64,000 nucleotides of DNA, from NCBI GenBank assembly GCA_037953745.1, contig JBAKBP010003149.1:62001-126000 (forward strand), in the 5' to 3' direction. Shown one piece after another: positions 52,658 through 63,065 of the stretch. The stretch's first letter is position 1; every line of letters begins with the position of its first letter. The position numbers and the translations under genes are program-made. Below the pieces are notes generated by a model. That model ran no database searches. It was not told the DNA's origin and worked only from the letters and a program-made list of their open reading frames with translations. The DNA comes from Lithodes maja (taxonomy: Eukaryota; Arthropoda; Malacostraca; Decapoda; Lithodidae).

Positions 52658-55079
52658 TGTGACGTTGACCACTCCGTTAGAACCGCATGGCTTGTCCTAC
52701 AGTGACTCGCTAGGATCGCCAGGGCAGTGGATGGGGCTACAGTTTATGTATTAGAGTGTGCTTTATTTCATATGAAAGCTCGTGTCATGGGCAGTCCAGA
52801 AAGGCTCTTTGTTTTCGCCCATGTCAAGGCTTTATATATTTAATTGTAAAGTATATGTTTTGTCATTAACCTAACAAGTGCGCATGGGGGTAATTGAAAA
52901 CGTCCCCCTGTGCTGACGTATTTGAGGTGTTTCCGTCACTAAAATATTCATTGTACCATTAATAGCATTAATAATTATCCATATGCGCCTATTATGGGTT
53001 GATTATAAAGGTATTAACCTGAAACAACAATAAAACGAGTGAAAACAGCGTTTGGATGGTCAAAATCGGAGATATAGCCCGCGAGTTGTATAATGTATGG
53101 GTGAGGCAAACTGCTTTCCCGCCAATTTCCCCCAAGGCCACTGAGACACAGTCGATCGATACTCTCTCTCTCTCTCTTGCACTCACTTGCCATCAGTGAT
53201 GACAACACCCTGCTTGCAACTCGCTAATGTTAGCACGAAAATATACCTCAGAATAAGGGAATAATAGGGAAAATAGGTGATAACTGAAGGAGAGGAGGAA
53301 AGTGGGGAAGGAGGGGAGGTAGAGGACTGAGATTTTGCATGGCCCAGGGGCCAAAAAAAAACAAAAAAATAAAAAAATAAAAATAAAAAATAAATTTTTT
53401 TTTCGATGTCAAAAGTTGATTTTTTATTTTACTTACTCTCAAGAGTCTTCCCGCAGTCCGCCGGGGGAACTCTTAAGAGTCTCCCTGCAGCTCCCGGGTT
53501 AACTAGTAATGATAGGATCTGGGAGAGAGAGAGGGAGTAGAACAGAGTGAGAGGGGGCGCGCAGTGTTTTTTGTCCTGCTCGATGACGTCACGGCTGGCT
53601 GCCTCGCGGGGGTTGGTGGAGGGAGGTCCTTACCAAGCTGTGAGCTTTGTTAGTGGTCAGTTGACTCGTAACCGCTGTTTTCCCACGCGGCTCGAGCTAG
53701 TGCGAGTATATATACTGGTTCCTCGCCACTCTCTCCCTCAGATCTGGTTTCTAGAACACACCCATCTTTTTGTCCCTTGCTATCTATCCCCGCTCCGCAC
53801 CTGAGAATCTTTTCCTCTGCCTATCTCTCTCATTTTCCATATCTTTCACCACCTTTCTATTAACATTATATCCCCTCTGGTTAACTCTGCAAAATCAGCT
53901 TCATGCTGGCCAGTTGTATTGTGTGTTAAGGTCTGATATAGCCTGTGTATGTTAGTTGTTAAGATAAGTGGATCACGAAGCATTGGTTGGCTTTCATATT
54001 GCTGCTTCCTTTAGTTATTAATGTTCTGCTGGATTAGATAATGCTAGACTAGGAGTCTGATATAATAGGTATTGTTTCCTATGAATGCTGGCTTCAGTTA
54101 AAAGCGGCACGACATACCTGAGAACTGGAGTTGATTGAGTAAATTCTAGTCTGTGTGCCATTGAGAGTAGAGCATGCACGAATGAGGGCTTTTTGCCTAT
54201 ACCATTCTGCACTGTTCTAGTCTCGATTGTTTGTCTTTGAGGTACGCCAGGAGAACGCTTAATACTTCGGTATTAAGGTTTCTCAAGAGAGCTACCCTTC
54301 ATTATAACGTAATATTTGACGCACAGACTTGAGATTTGCACTAGGCTATGCAGCATGCCATGCGCACCAGTATCTCATATCATTGACTCTAGCTAGACTT
54401 TATCAATCATAGTAGACATTAAGTATATTAACCTAATTACTCTTTTTATGCATACCCATTTATGATTACACAAGCATTTCGCAGCCTAGTTTGATGTATT
54501 GAGACACAAATGACTTAGGCTCTTTTTGTTGATAGGAATACTGCATTGTGGCGATTATTATTAGTGTTGTAGTGTTTAGGATATTCTTGGCTCCGACGGC
54601 ATTATATATTCTGCCTTTTTGTGTGCATAGCCTGCACGAGCATTGTTCCACTGCCTGCCTTTTTGGGTTCCATTTCCGATACGAGCATCTTTATAACATC
54701 TAACATTTAAAGAAGATTCCTTGTTAGTGTTGAAGGACTTTAGTGCACTTTCTTTCATGCAGGAGTGCCTGACATTTATTGATTAAAGTAACGTAAGCTG
54801 TAACTTCTCTTACCACCTTACTTTGTATACCATAACCAAGCACCTTCGGTTATAGGTAGTAATAGGCTGTTTTCACATAACATTAAGCCTAGAGTAGACG
54901 CACATTTATTGAGAGTTTGATAGCCTATTATTGCATATAGAACTCTGTAGAGTATTTGTGTTCTTTGTTCACTGGGAATATACTTCAGAGGTTGGAGCTA
55001 GCGCTTTCCGTTGTAACATTTATGCCATTACTAGTCCAATGAATAAGAGCCCTGATATATTTGAACCCCAGTCGTAACA
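52658..55079 (+). repeat. LTR2 5' LTR (carries a MITE)
   Basis: Contains the MITE at 52870-53498 in its U3 region, upstream of the TATA box at 53707-53714. Ends CCCCAGTCGTAACA, followed by the TGGCGACC primer-binding site at 55082. Confidence 0.92.
52870..53498 (+). mobile_element. piggyBac-type MITE, 629 bp, copy 2
   Basis: TTAA at 52866-52869 and 53499-53502. The other three LTRs have a single CATTAACTAG here, a perfect empty site. Length is identical to copy 1 (629 bp), in reverse orientation. Ends CCTAACAAGTGCGCA and, on the other strand, CCCGGGAGCTGC. Confidence 0.9.
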
Positions 55080-55296
55080 AATGGCGACCTTACCTAGGAT
55101 TTGGTGAACCTACATTTATTAGCAGGGAACATTTGTTGTTTTGGAGAATATTTTGCGGGGATCAGCAAGAATATTTTTTTTTTGCAACATAGTATAGCCC
55201 TTGAGTATTTCCGAGAATTTTTGTGTGTATATTGAGGTATAAGAGTTTGGGGTGCTTCTTTTCTGAATATTGTGGTGAGAAATTTTTGTGAGCATC

Positions 55297-58200
55297 ATGT
55301 CTTATACCGGATCAGAGGAGAATGGAGACACAGTACGTCATGTCGAAACAGAGGCACAGCAGCATGATGAAATGGTTAATCGGGTGAACTGTGAGGAGGA
55401 TGCTAGGATATTTTTGCAATGGCCTGTTACTGCCGAGCGGTTGGAGGGTATGGAGCGGTACGGTCTTCAATGCCTGGCCACAGCTATCGGTCATGCGGGT
55501 ACGAGCAGCATGACCAAGGATAACTTGATAACGTGTGTACTGGGCAGGGTGACTGGTGAGCGAGATGGGTTGAGTGCTCAGAGCCCTTCGGCCATGCTTC
55601 CCCTACACTCGACTCCCAGCCATCCCAGTAGTTTGCCGACCCCGGGTACGCTTCCGCAGTTGGGTGGTGACTGGCAGGGTGGGTTGCCCCTAGGGGGACC
55701 ACCGGTAATTTCAAACATTGTAGCACCTTCACCTCCTCAAGGGTTATCTCCAGAATTATTGCTTAAGCTCGAATTAGCTAAGCTTCAGCATCAGCAGCAA
55801 ATAGAATCAGCTAAGATCGAAGAGAGAAAATGTCAGCTTCAGCAGCAATTAGAATTAGCCAAGATAGAAGAGAGAAAAACTATCAGTCAGCAGTCTCAGC
55901 ACGTAGAGCTAGCAAAAATCCAAGCGGATTTAGAGTCGACTAGGTACTGTGCCGACATGGACGTAGAGAAGTCGCGAGTAGAGACAACGGGACAGCGACT
56001 TGGGGCTGGTAACCGTGCTCATGATCAATCTCTCTCGCACTTATTGAAACTGGTTCCGGTGTTTGACGAGAGTGGTGTAACAGAATTTTTCACACACTTT
56101 GAGAAGAAGTGCCGGGAACACCAGTGGCCAGAGAATAAATGGGCAGCACTTGTATCCTCTAGATTAATAGGCAAGGGTCTTAAAGCCTACGATGCATTAC
56201 CTTTGGAGTTATGTATTGTGTATGAGGATCTCAAGGAGGCTGTCCTGAGGGCTTACGAATTGCAACCAGAAACGTACCGTTTGAAGTTCCGGGGTGTAAC
56301 TAAGGGAAGAGATAGCACCTTTTTGGAACACGCCCGGGACTTGTCCGATGCTATGGGGAACTGGCTCCGATCTGATAAGGTCACAACATTTGATGAAATT
56401 AAGCAGTTAATGATGTTGGAGCAGTTCTTTAAGAGCACGGGCGGTGATCTAACTTTGAACTTGAAGGAGAAAAACCCAAGAACTCTAGTCGAAGCAGCAG
56501 AAATGGCTGATCGACGGCTGTCGTTGATTCGGGGTTGCGGGTCCTCACAGAAGTACGATGTAAGTGCTAAGGACCGTTATCCTCCCCCTCCCCGTAACAA
56601 TGACACATTTAAACAGAAGAGCCATGAAACTAAAACTGAATCCAAACCTTACACCACACCGTATGTGAAAAGTCAGGGGCCTTTTACATCACAGTATAAG
56701 CCGAAGCCGAAATTTATGTGTTTTAGTTGCCACCAGGAGGGTCATAAGGCAAATGAGTGCCCTAGTCGACCTCCTCCGGCAGCCGTGTCTTTTGCTCACG
56801 GCATTGGAGTGTTCAAGAGGACATCGGAGTTTGTTAGAGGCATTTCTTCCGAGGTAAATACACTGCCAGTGCAGAAGGATCCGGAAGGCTTATTCCCTGT
56901 CCGTGATGCCTTTAGTGACCACAGGGGACTCGGTTGTGTGGAGTGGGGGGGTAGAAGACATGAGGTGAGAATTTTGCGTGACACTGGGGCATCGCAAACA
57001 CTGTTGAGAAATTGCACTGGTAAACCTGTCAATACGGCGCGGGTGGTTGTGGTTCAGGGAGTTAATGCGACAAGGTCATACCCGCTTGTGAGAATGAAGG
57101 TGGAAGTTGATGGTGTGACTCGTGACCTGGATGTAGGGATTGTGGAGAAGTTACCTGTTAGGGGCGTCGACCTCCTTCTCGGCAACGACTTTGCGGGACC
57201 TACTTCTGAGGCTCCCCCCTTGGTCGTTGCCGAGAAGCCGGCCGACGTGAGTAGGGAGGAGCAGGAGTGGGTTGAGAAGTGTCCGGGACAGCCTATGGCG
57301 TGTGTTGTCACCGGAGATTCTGCATCCAGGGAGTCACATTCTGGTCAACAATCTTTAGATCAGCGGAGGAAGGGTACCGAGAAGGGGTTGAAAGTTAATA
57401 CGGTTGAGAGTTTAGTATCAGCGGACATTCTCGGAGACTCAGTATTAGGACCAAATATCGAGTCTGAAGAAGACCCAGTAACTGTTGTGGAAAAGGCAGA
57501 GGATGGGCTTAAAAAGACGATGGGACAGCAACGGTACGCAGAGAGAGACAAACGGGAGGCCAAATTTAATGTAGGAGGGGGGCATGAGTTGTTTCGCAAA
57601 CACTTGGATAGGCTTGCTCCTTCGGACATTCGTAAGTTGCAATTGGAAGACCCGGAGGTTCTTGAATGTGGTACCGGTGCTGTCGAGTTGAAGGAGGACA
57701 GTGTTGCACAGTCGAGAGATGTAGCAACAAGGTACCCTGACGCATACCCTATGAGAAATGGGTCAGCGAAGACGGTGGTCCGAGGCTTGCTAGTGTATTT
57801 TTCCCGGTATGGTTACCCGCAGGAGATTCATGTTGTTTTGTTTGCTGCACAGGAGGTACCTGGGGAAAGTTGGGGATTCAGCCCTAATGAGCTCGTCTTT
57901 GGACACCGTGTCAGAGGGCCTCTCCATATGGTTGAAGAAGTATGGGAGGGCGCAGAAAAACCTTGTTCTATGCTCAAGTGTGTCCTCAACAGTCGAGAAC
58001 GGATGTTGCACAGTCTGGAGTTGGCTGGCCGTAATTTGACTAGCTCTCAGGCCCTCATGAAGGACAGGTACGACCTCAAGGTTGAACTCAGGGAGTTTCA
58101 CGTGGGTCAGGAGGTGTTGATTCTACTGCCCCTTGTAGGTCACCCCTTATCCGCGAAGTACACTGGTCCTTATAGGGTGGTGGAGGAGCTATCGGACCTG

Positions 58201-58866
58201 GTTTACTTGGTAGCCACTCCAGACAGACGGAAGCGCAATCAGTTATGTCATGTTAATCCCATGAAGGAGTATGGGAGGCACCCCCCTGAGCCTCTCACTG
58301 TGCCTGTGATGACGTTTAGCAGTCAAGGTGGAGAAGGAGAACGGGACAGTCAAGCTCAGGTGGAGGATAACTGGAAGGATAAGAAGTTCAATTGGGCGCC
58401 TGAGTGTGAGAGGGTGTTTGGAGAAGTAAAACACCTGTTGTGCACTCACCCGATCCTCAGGGCCCCTGACTTTAGCCTACCTTTCCAACTAGCAACGGAG
58501 GCTAGTGGTGTGGGGGCTGGTGCCGTCCTTGTGGAAAAGGACGATGATGGGCTGGAGCATCCTGTTAGTTTCTGCTCGGAGAAGTACAATTCGGCCCAGG
58601 GGAGCTGCTCTGTTGTCGAGGAGGAGCTGCTGGCGGTTGTACTTGCTCTGAGGCATTTCGAGGTCTGTGTTCCAGCCTATGGTCCGGTCGTTGTAGTTTA
58701 CCCAGATCATCACCCTCTCAAGTTCTTGGACCAGTTTCACAATCGGAATATGAGGCTGACCAGGTGGTCACTAAGGTTATTGGTATATAACCTGGACATA
58801 CGCCATATTGCCGGTTGTGACAACGTGGTTGCAGATGGTCGTTCAAGGGTATATGATCCTGGGTAG
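55297..58866 (+). CDS. LTR2 Gag-protease-partial integrase-RNase H polyprotein
   Basis: One uninterrupted ~1190-residue frame from MSYTGSEENG (an earlier in-frame ATG is at 55288). Domains: Gln-rich helix with LAKIEERK repeats (~165-220), SCAN-related Gag core (~245-415), CCHC knuckle CFSCHQEGHKANEC (~477), protease RILRDTGASQTLLRN (~562), integrase fragment from TRYPDAYPMRNGS (~815), GPY/F module KYTGPYRVVEEL (~957), and connection/RNase H (~1031-1190, LATEASGVGAGAVLVEK). The integrase core is further deleted (GYPQEIH joins VVLFAAQEV), losing the second aspartate and the glutamate. No RT palm. Gag and protease look functional. Confidence 0.9.
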   Translation: MSYTGSEENGDTVRHVETEAQQHDEMVNRVNCEEDARIFLQWPVTAERLEGMERYGLQCLATAIGHAGTSSMTKDNLITCVLGRVTGERDGLSAQSPSAMLPLHSTPSHPSSLPTPGTLPQLGGDWQGGLPLGGPPVISNIVAPSPPQGLSPELLLKLELAKLQHQQQIESAKIEERKCQLQQQLELAKIEERKTISQQSQHVELAKIQADLESTRYCADMDVEKSRVETTGQRLGAGNRAHDQSLSHLLKLVPVFDESGVTEFFTHFEKKCREHQWPENKWAALVSSRLIGKGLKAYDALPLELCIVYEDLKEAVLRAYELQPETYRLKFRGVTKGRDSTFLEHARDLSDAMGNWLRSDKVTTFDEIKQLMMLEQFFKSTGGDLTLNLKEKNPRTLVEAAEMADRRLSLIRGCGSSQKYDVSAKDRYPPPPRNNDTFKQKSHETKTESKPYTTPYVKSQGPFTSQYKPKPKFMCFSCHQEGHKANECPSRPPPAAVSFAHGIGVFKRTSEFVRGISSEVNTLPVQKDPEGLFPVRDAFSDHRGLGCVEWGGRRHEVRILRDTGASQTLLRNCTGKPVNTARVVVVQGVNATRSYPLVRMKVEVDGVTRDLDVGIVEKLPVRGVDLLLGNDFAGPTSEAPPLVVAEKPADVSREEQEWVEKCPGQPMACVVTGDSASRESHSGQQSLDQRRKGTEKGLKVNTVESLVSADILGDSVLGPNIESEEDPVTVVEKAEDGLKKTMGQQRYAERDKREAKFNVGGGHELFRKHLDRLAPSDIRKLQLEDPEVLECGTGAVELKEDSVAQSRDVATRYPDAYPMRNGSAKTVVRGLLVYFSRYGYPQEIHVVLFAAQEVPGESWGFSPNELVFGHRVRGPLHMVEEVWEGAEKPCSMLKCVLNSRERMLHSLELAGRNLTSSQALMKDRYDLKVELREFHVGQEVLILLPLVGHPLSAKYTGPYRVVEELSDLVYLVATPDRRKRNQLCHVNPMKEYGRHPPEPLTVPVMTFSSQGGEGERDSQAQVEDNWKDKKFNWAPECERVFGEVKHLLCTHPILRAPDFSLPFQLATEASGVGAGAVLVEKDDDGLEHPVSFCSEKYNSAQGSCSVVEEELLAVVLALRHFEVCVPAYGPVVVVYPDHHPLKFLDQFHNRNMRLTRWSLRLLVYNLDIRHIAGCDNVVADGRSRVYDPG

Positions 58867-59338
58867 ATTGACACACGGGTAGCCTCCTGCTTTAGTTTGA
58901 ATAGTATTTTGCGCTTGGTGCTTGTTGGCTCGCGGTTGTAGCCCAGCGTATTGGGTCGTAAAGCAGGAGTTGAGCGTTTGGTATAGAAGAAAAAACTAGG
59001 CTTGCCCCTATAGTGCAGCCGAAATAAACAAATTAAAACATAAAAATCAAATAAAAAACTTTCTTTGATAGTTGAATTTTTTCAGTATGTTATAGCAGTA
59101 ATTCTGAGTTGCACTCCTCTCAGAAGGCTGGGCTAGAGAAGCTCGCTCTTGAGGAGCATAACTACATATAATTTAACCTATTGTGTTGGGAGGGTTATAA
59201 TTATGAAAAAATGTTTTGTTGACGAACTGTGCCAGATATTTTACTGCCGCTGGGTGATGGGAAGTGGAGATATAGCATGGGTTCTAACCATCAGATTTTT
59301 GTGAGCCTTGGGGCCTCTGAGAAAAATCTTGGGGGGGG
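58867..59338 (+). other. LTR2 3' non-coding region and polypurine tract
   Basis: Same as in LTR1, ending GAAAAATCTTGGGGGGGG just before the LTR. No coding sequence. Confidence 0.65.
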
Positions 59339-61127
59339 TGTGACGTTGACCACTCCGTTAGAACCGCATGGCTTGTCCTACAGTGACTCGCTAGGATCGC
59401 CAGGGCAGTGGATGGGGCTACAGTTTATGTATTAGAGTGTGCTTTATTTCATATGAAAGCTCGTGTCATGGGCAGTCCAGAAAGGCTCTTTGTTTTCACC
59501 CATGTCAAGGCTTTATATATTTAATTGTAAAGTATATGTTTTGTCATTAACTAGTAATGATAGGATCTGGGAGAGAGAGAGGGAGTAGAACAGAGTGAGA
59601 GGGGGCGCGCAGTGTTTTTTGTCCCGCTCGATGATGTCACGGCTGGCTGCCTCGCGGGGGTTGGTGGAGGGAGGTCCTTACCAAGCTGTGAGCTTTGTTA
59701 GTGGTCAGTTGACTCGTAACCGCTGTTTTCCCACGCGGCTTGAGCTAGTGCGAGTATATATACTGGTTCCTCGCCACTCTCTCCCTCAGATCTGGTTTCT
59801 AGAACACACCCATCTTTTTGTCCCTTGCTATCTATCCCCGCTCCGCACCTGAGAATCTTTTCCTCTGCCTATCTCTCTCATTTTCCATATCTTTCACCAC
59901 CTTTCTATTAACATTATATCCCCTCTGGTTAACTCTGCAAAATCAGCTTCATGCTGGCCAGTTGTATTGTGTGTTAAGGTCTGATATAGCATGTGTATGT
60001 TAGTTGTTAAGATAAGTGGATCACGAAGCATTGGTTGGCTTTCATATTGCTGCTTCCTTTAGTTATTAATGTTCTGCTGGATTAGATAATGCTAGACTAG
60101 GAGTCTGATATAATAGGTATTGTTTCCTATGAGTGCTGGCTTCAGTTAAAAGCGGCACGACATACCTGAGAACTGGAGTTGATTGAGTAAATTCTAGTCT
60201 GTGTGCCATTGAGAGTAGAGCATGCACGAATGAGGGCTTTTTGCCTATACCATTCTGCACTGTTCTAGTCTCGATTGTTTGTCTTTGAGGTACGCCAGGA
60301 GAACGCTTAATACTTCGGTATTAAGGTTTCTCAAGAGAGCTACCCTTCATTATAACGTAATATTTGACGCACAGAATTGAGATTTGCACTAGGCTATGCA
60401 GCATGCCATGCGCACCAGTATCTCGTATCATTGACTCTAGCTAGACTTTATCAATCATAGTAGACATTAAGTATATTAACCTAATTACTCTTTTTATGCA
60501 TACCCATTTATGATTACACAAGCATTTCGCAGCCTAGTTTGATGTATTGAGACACAAACGACTTAGGCTCTTTTTGTTGATAGGAATACTGCATTGTAGC
60601 GATTATTATTAGTGTTGTAGTGTTTAGGATATTCTTGGCTCCGACGGCATTATATATTCTGCCTTTTTGTGTGCATAGCCTGCACGAGCATTGTTCCACT
60701 GCCTGCCTTTTTGGGTTCCATTTCCGATACGAGCATCTTTATAACATCTAACATTTAAAGAAGATTCCTTGTTAGTGTTGAAGGACTTTAGTGCACTTTC
60801 TTTCATGCAGGAGTGCCTGACATTTATTGATTAAAGTAACGTAAGCTGTAACTTCTCTTACCACCTTACTTTGTATACCATAACCAAGCACCTTCGGTTA
60901 TAGGTAGTAATAGGCTGTTTTCACATAACATTAAGCCTAGAGTAGACGCACATTTATTGAGAGTTTGATAGCCTATTATTGCATATAGAACTCTGTAGAG
61001 TATTTGTGTTCTTTGTTCACTGGGAATATACTTCAGAGGTTGGAGCTAGCGCTTTCCGTTGTAACATTTATGCCATTACTAGTCCAATGAATAAGAGCCC
61101 TGATATATTTGAACCCCAGTCGTAACA
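59339..61127 (+). repeat. LTR2 3' LTR
   Basis: The 1789-bp reference LTR of the family: TATA at 59755-59762, initiator 32 bp downstream, no insertions. Ends CCCCAGTCGTAACA, followed by the ATTC duplication. Confidence 0.93.
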
Positions 61128-62850
61128 ATTCCAAAATCTGACAGACATTACTACCTGATCCCAAGATCTGGCAAACATTATTATCTTATTCCTACATCTG
61201 ACAGACACATTAATTAGTACCTTAGTGCAACATTTGGCAGACATTGCTACTGTATTCCAACATCTGGCAGACATTACTACCTTATTCCAACATCTGGCAG
61301 ACATTACTACTGTATTCCAACATCTCTCGTACATTACTACCTTTTTCCGACATCTGACAGACATCACTACCATATTCCAACATCTGACAGACATTACTAC
61401 CTTATTCCAACATCTGGCAGACATACTACCTTATTCCAACATCTGGCAGACATTACTACTGTATTCCAACATCTGGCAGACATTGCTACCTTATTCCAAC
61501 ATCTGGCAGACATTACTACCATATTCCAACATCTGGCAGACATTACTAACTGATCCCAACATCTGGCAGACATTAGGCTACTACCTTATTCCAACATCTG
61601 ACAGACATTACTACCTGATCCCAACATCTGGCAGACATTAATACATTATTTCAACATATGGCTAATATTAATACCTTATTCCAACATCTGGCAGACATTA
61701 CTTCCTTATTTCAACATCTGGCTGACAATACCTCCTTATTCCAACATCTGACAGACATTACTACCTCATTCTAATATCTGGCAGACATTACTACCTTATT
61801 CCAACATCTGGCAGAAATTATTACCTGATTGCAACATCTGGCAGACATTACTACATTATTCCAACATCTGGCAGACATTACTACCTTATTCCAACATCTG
61901 GCAGACATTACTTCCTTATTCCAACATTTGGCACACATTATCTCCTTATTCCAACATCTGACAGACATTACTACCGTATTCCAACATCTGGCAGACACTA
62001 CCTCCTTATTCCAACATTTGGCAGAAATTACTACCATTTTCCAACATCTGGCAGACATTACTACCATATTCCAACATCTGACAGACATTACTACCTTATT
62101 CCAACATCTGGCAGACATTACTACCATATTCCAACATCTGGCAGACATTACTACCTTATTCCAACATCTGACAGACATTACTACCATATTCCAACATCTG
62201 ACAGACATTGCTACCTTAATCCAACATCTGGCAGACATTACTACCATATTCCAACGTCTGGCAGCTATTACTACCTTATTCCAACATGTGGCAGACATTA
62301 ATACATTATTCTAACATCTGGCAGACATTATTTACTACCATATACCAACATCTGGCAGACATTGCTACCTTATTCCAACATCTGGTAGACATCTCTACCT
62401 TATTCTGACAACTGCCAGACATTACCACCTTATTCTAACATCTGACAGCCATTACTACCTTATTCAAACAGCTGCCAAACATTACTACCTTATTCCAAAA
62501 TCTGGCAGACATTACTACATTATTACAACATCTGACAGACGTTAACCTTATTCCAAATTCTGGCAAACATTACTGCCTGATTGCAACATCTGACAGACAT
62601 TTCCACAGTATCCTAACATCTGGCAGACATTACTACAATATTCCAACATCTGACAGATATTACTTCCTTATTCCAATATCTGGCAGACATTGCTATAATA
62701 TTGCAACATCTGACAGACATAACTACCTTATTCCAACATCTGACTGACATTACTACCATATTGCAACATCTGACAGACAATACTACCTCATTCCGACATC
62801 TGACAGATTTACTACCATATTCCAACATCTGGCAAACATTCCTAATGAAA
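61128..62850. repeat. 30-bp satellite array, third block
   Basis: About 57 units, dominated by ATTCCAACATCTGGCAGACA + TTACTACCTT. Phase across 61801-62300 is nearly perfect at 30 bp, with more decay near both ends. It is the continuation of the block before LTR2. Confidence 0.93.
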
Positions 62851-62855
62851 TTCCT

Positions 62856-63056
62856 TAATGAAATATCATACATAGTAACCAGTGTACAAACCAAATCCCT
62901 CCTCCCCCCAAATGATAACACAACAGAAATACAATCAATTAAAATACGCACTGGCAACAAATCCAACATAACCATCATAAACACATACATCCCTCCCCAA
63001 ACATCCCCTACAGTACCAAATGAATACAGACCACACTTACAACACATCACACAGAC
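62856..63056 (+). pseudogene. Internal LINE-2A endonuclease fragment
   Basis: About 200 bp nearly identical to LINE-2A copy b (reverse complement of ~29130-29330), covering EISYIVTSVQTKSLLPPNDN through NTYIPPQTSPTVPNEYRPHL. It has neither LINE end and lies between the satellite and the next LINE, so it arrived by rearrangement or template switching, not ordinary insertion. Confidence 0.85.
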
Positions 63057-63065
63057 CACACTACT

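Larger units (their letters stand above)
52658..61127 (+). mobile_element. LTR2: Gmr1-like Ty3/Gypsy element in the satellite
   Basis: TGTGAC...GTAACA with the duplication ATTC on both sides (52654-52657 and 61128-61131), restoring a satellite unit. The 5' LTR is 52658-55079 and the 3' LTR 59339-61127. Removing the MITE and one TTAA, both LTRs are 1789 bp, with only scattered substitutions by eye, so the insertion is recent. The interior encodes one fused gag-pol frame without RT. Confidence 0.93.

Noticed and set aside
53547..53955. Small proteins in LTR U3/R regions
   Set aside because: They recur only because the LTR is repeated. They have no domain and overlap the TATA/initiator region.
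50761..62850. Long open frames with decapeptide repeats (QHLADITTLF on plus, MSARCWNKVV on minus)
   Set aside because: The satellite period is 30 bp, a multiple of three, and the unit has no stop in four of six frames, so open frames follow from the repeat. No start context or codon pattern supports protein coding.
48103..62850. CRISPR-like array
   Set aside because: Units are contiguous 30-bp tandem repeats without spacers, in an animal genome.
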